Assembly: GCA_034436375.1 (NCBI GenBank)
Contig: DAOTVS010000303.1
Span: 1-6,123 of the forward strand
Length of the DNA: 6,123 nucleotides
Direction: 5' to 3'
Source of the DNA: DAOTVS01 sp034436375
Lineage (GTDB): Bacteria > Chloroflexota > Anaerolineae > SpSt-313
Part shown: piece after piece, positions 6,107 to 6,123 of the stretch
Layout: every line of letters starts with the position of its first letter
Position numbering within the stretch: the stretch's first letter is position 1
Position numbers and translations under genes: made by a program
Notes under the pieces: model-generated
Database searches by the model: none
The model's input: only the letters and a program-made list of their open reading frames with translations
What the model was told of the DNA's origin: nothing

Positions 6107-6123
6107 GTTGAAGAAAGCAGAGT

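Noticed and set aside
6098..6123. Possible 3' end of an upstream minus-strand gene (seven codons SAFFNKG, then TAA at 6100-6098)
   Set aside because: It is plausible as an operon junction 4 nt before the next ATG, but seven codons cannot be told from chance; the sequence beyond the window would decide.

Overview
The window is GC-rich (clearly above 60% by eye) bacterial chromosomal DNA with strong Shine-Dalgarno sites and tightly packed genes. Nothing in it fixes the lineage. The style (GC-rich, URO-D-family paralogs beside a glycosidase, a CACGGATTACACGGAT-type dispersed repeat) would suit an environmental Chloroflexota/Anaerolineae-like bacterium, but that is an impression rather than a demonstration. 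No tRNA, rRNA, CRISPR array, transposase or phage gene is visible.

Layout: (1) Positions 2-850, plus strand: the 3' four-fifths of a zinc-dependent medium-chain alcohol/polyol dehydrogenase whose start lies outside the window. (2) Positions 851-1322: a gene-free convergent intergenic stretch holding a perfect 14-bp palindrome, several hairpins and an imperfect inverted pair of ~33-bp repeats. (3) Positions 1323-6093, minus strand: one compact operon. In order of transcription it reads: a URO-D/MtaA-family protein with an HxCG motif (361 aa), a GH36 alpha-galactosidase-type glycosidase (635 aa), a GNAT acetyltransferase, and a second, very different URO-D-family protein (408 aa). The junctions are TGATG (1-nt overlap), a 22-nt gap, and ATGA (4-nt overlap), so the four are almost certainly co-transcribed and partly translationally coupled. 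The operon promoter is upstream of the window.

The GNAT gene appears to carry a frameshift near its start. A well-placed SD and ATG at 3078 open 17 codons that look exactly like the N-terminus of a RimJ/RimL-type acetyltransferase, but the rest of the protein is in another frame beginning 2 nt later, as if one base (perhaps an A in an A-run) were missing. This is either a sequencing/assembly error or a true mutation partly rescued by an internal ATG at 3025.

Functional reading: the GH36 enzyme would release alpha-linked galactose (or a relative) from an imported oligosaccharide in the cytoplasm, and the convergent dehydrogenase could oxidise a sugar or polyol. The two URO-D-family proteins are not HemE. 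The first has the His-x-Cys signature of zinc methyltransferases of the MtaA type, so a methyl-transfer or other unassigned step on a glycan-derived compound is the open question and the most interesting aspect of the locus.
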